A DNA stretch of 6,050 nucleotides from CAZXMB01 sp964641715. GTDB taxonomy: Bacteria; Desulfobacterota; BSN033; UBA1163. The notes beneath the pieces are model-generated. The model had not been told where the DNA came from. It made no database searches and saw only the letters and a list, made by a program, of their open reading frames with translations. The stretch lies in NCBI GenBank assembly GCA_964641715.1, contig CAZXMB010000178.1, positions 1 to 6,050 on the forward strand. Direction: 5' to 3'. Numbering within the stretch: the stretch's first letter is position 1; every line of letters begins with the position of its first letter. Shown piece by piece: positions 5,727-6,050 of the stretch. The position numbers were made by a program, and so were the translations under genes.

Positions 5727-6050
5727 TCACCAGGTGGCAAATGTCCCCGCACCAGCCGTGATCGAACCATAGGTCGTGGGTGCCGCCGGTGTAGGGGTAA
5801 GGGTAAAGGTATAAACATAGCCTGCAACGGTCATGGTAAAATTATCCGCATCAGATGCGTAGGTAAACCCTCTTAATTCACCCATTCCTGTGACCCCCGC
5901 GATGACACCCATGGTGTAGGTTGCGGTTGTCCCGCCGATGATCCTCTGGCCGAACAGGAGGGCATTCGAACTTCTGAGGGAACCAAGAACACCCTTTGCC
6001 GTACCATCCGCAGCGCTTCGGGTTAAATCGAGGTACCTCGGAATCGCCAC
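5727..6050 (-). CDS. Type IV pilin-like / pseudopilin protein, N-terminus outside the window
   Basis: The last 107 residues of a prepilin. The first visible residues, VAIPRYLDLTRSAADG, match the end of the conserved pilin N-terminal helix (ILAAxAIPxY), about positions 19-24 of a mature pilin. The GTG at the window edge therefore encodes an internal valine and is not a start. The leader peptide, the prepilin peptidase site and about 18 mature residues (roughly 75-100 nt) should lie just beyond 6050. The globular part is small, Gly/Thr-rich and has no cysteine, so it lacks the disulfide D-loop of many pilins. Residues 83-93 of the visible part (TLTPTPAAPTT, DNA about 5772-5804) form a Pro/Thr/Ala stretch like O-glycosylated linkers. 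It is probably the first visible gene of the minus-strand operon, made in excess and polymerised by a GspE/PilB-type ATPase. Whether it is a major pilin or a minor pseudopilin is not decidable here. Confidence 0.85.
   Translation of the reverse strand: MAIPRYLDLTRSAADGTAKGVLGSLRSSNALLFGQRIIGGTTATYTMGVIAGVTGMGELRGFTYASDADNFTMTVAGYVYTFTLTPTPAAPTTYGSITAGAGTFATW

Overview
The window holds four complete protein genes and one cut by the right edge, almost all of it coding. The proteins suggest a Gram-negative, type IV pilus or type II secretion bearing bacterium. Mid-range GC, G/C-rich palindromic repeats and the style of the ATPase fit a Desulfobacterota/Nitrospirota-like lineage. That placement is inference from general look and is weak.

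Layout. Positions 1-111 are non-coding: a 48-bp palindromic repeat (8-55) that also carries a tight G-quadruplex motif, then the leader of a plus-strand gene. Positions 112-1857 encode a GspE/PilB-family assembly ATPase with an MshEN-like N-terminal domain. Everything else is on the minus strand and reads right to left: a type IV pilin-like protein (5727-6050, its N-terminus beyond the window), a 25-nt gap, a large YfhO-type multispanning membrane protein (5701-3257), a class I SAM-dependent methyltransferase (3236-2532), and a family 2 glycosyltransferase of the polyprenyl-phosphate sugar synthase type (2535-1858). The last two overlap by 4 nt (ATGA). The minus-strand operon ends base-to-base against the stop codon of the ATPase, with no intergenic terminator.

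How the parts may work together. YfhO proteins resemble GT-C glycosyltransferases, and in Bacillus a YfhO protein is paired with a GT2 enzyme (CsbB) that loads sugar on undecaprenyl phosphate. Here the same pair sits directly behind a pilin gene whose C-terminal part has a Pro/Thr/Ala-rich stretch, with a pilus or secretion ATPase opposite. The most interesting reading is a dedicated pilin (or surface polymer) glycosylation cassette with a methyltransferase tailoring the sugar. This is a hypothesis from gene order and family knowledge; the sequence does not prove it.

Other notable points: a palindromic G/C-rich element that appears to lie in frame within the YfhO coding region, a hairpin over the GTG start of yfhO in place of a Shine-Dalgarno, and a degenerate second MshEN motif in the ATPase.
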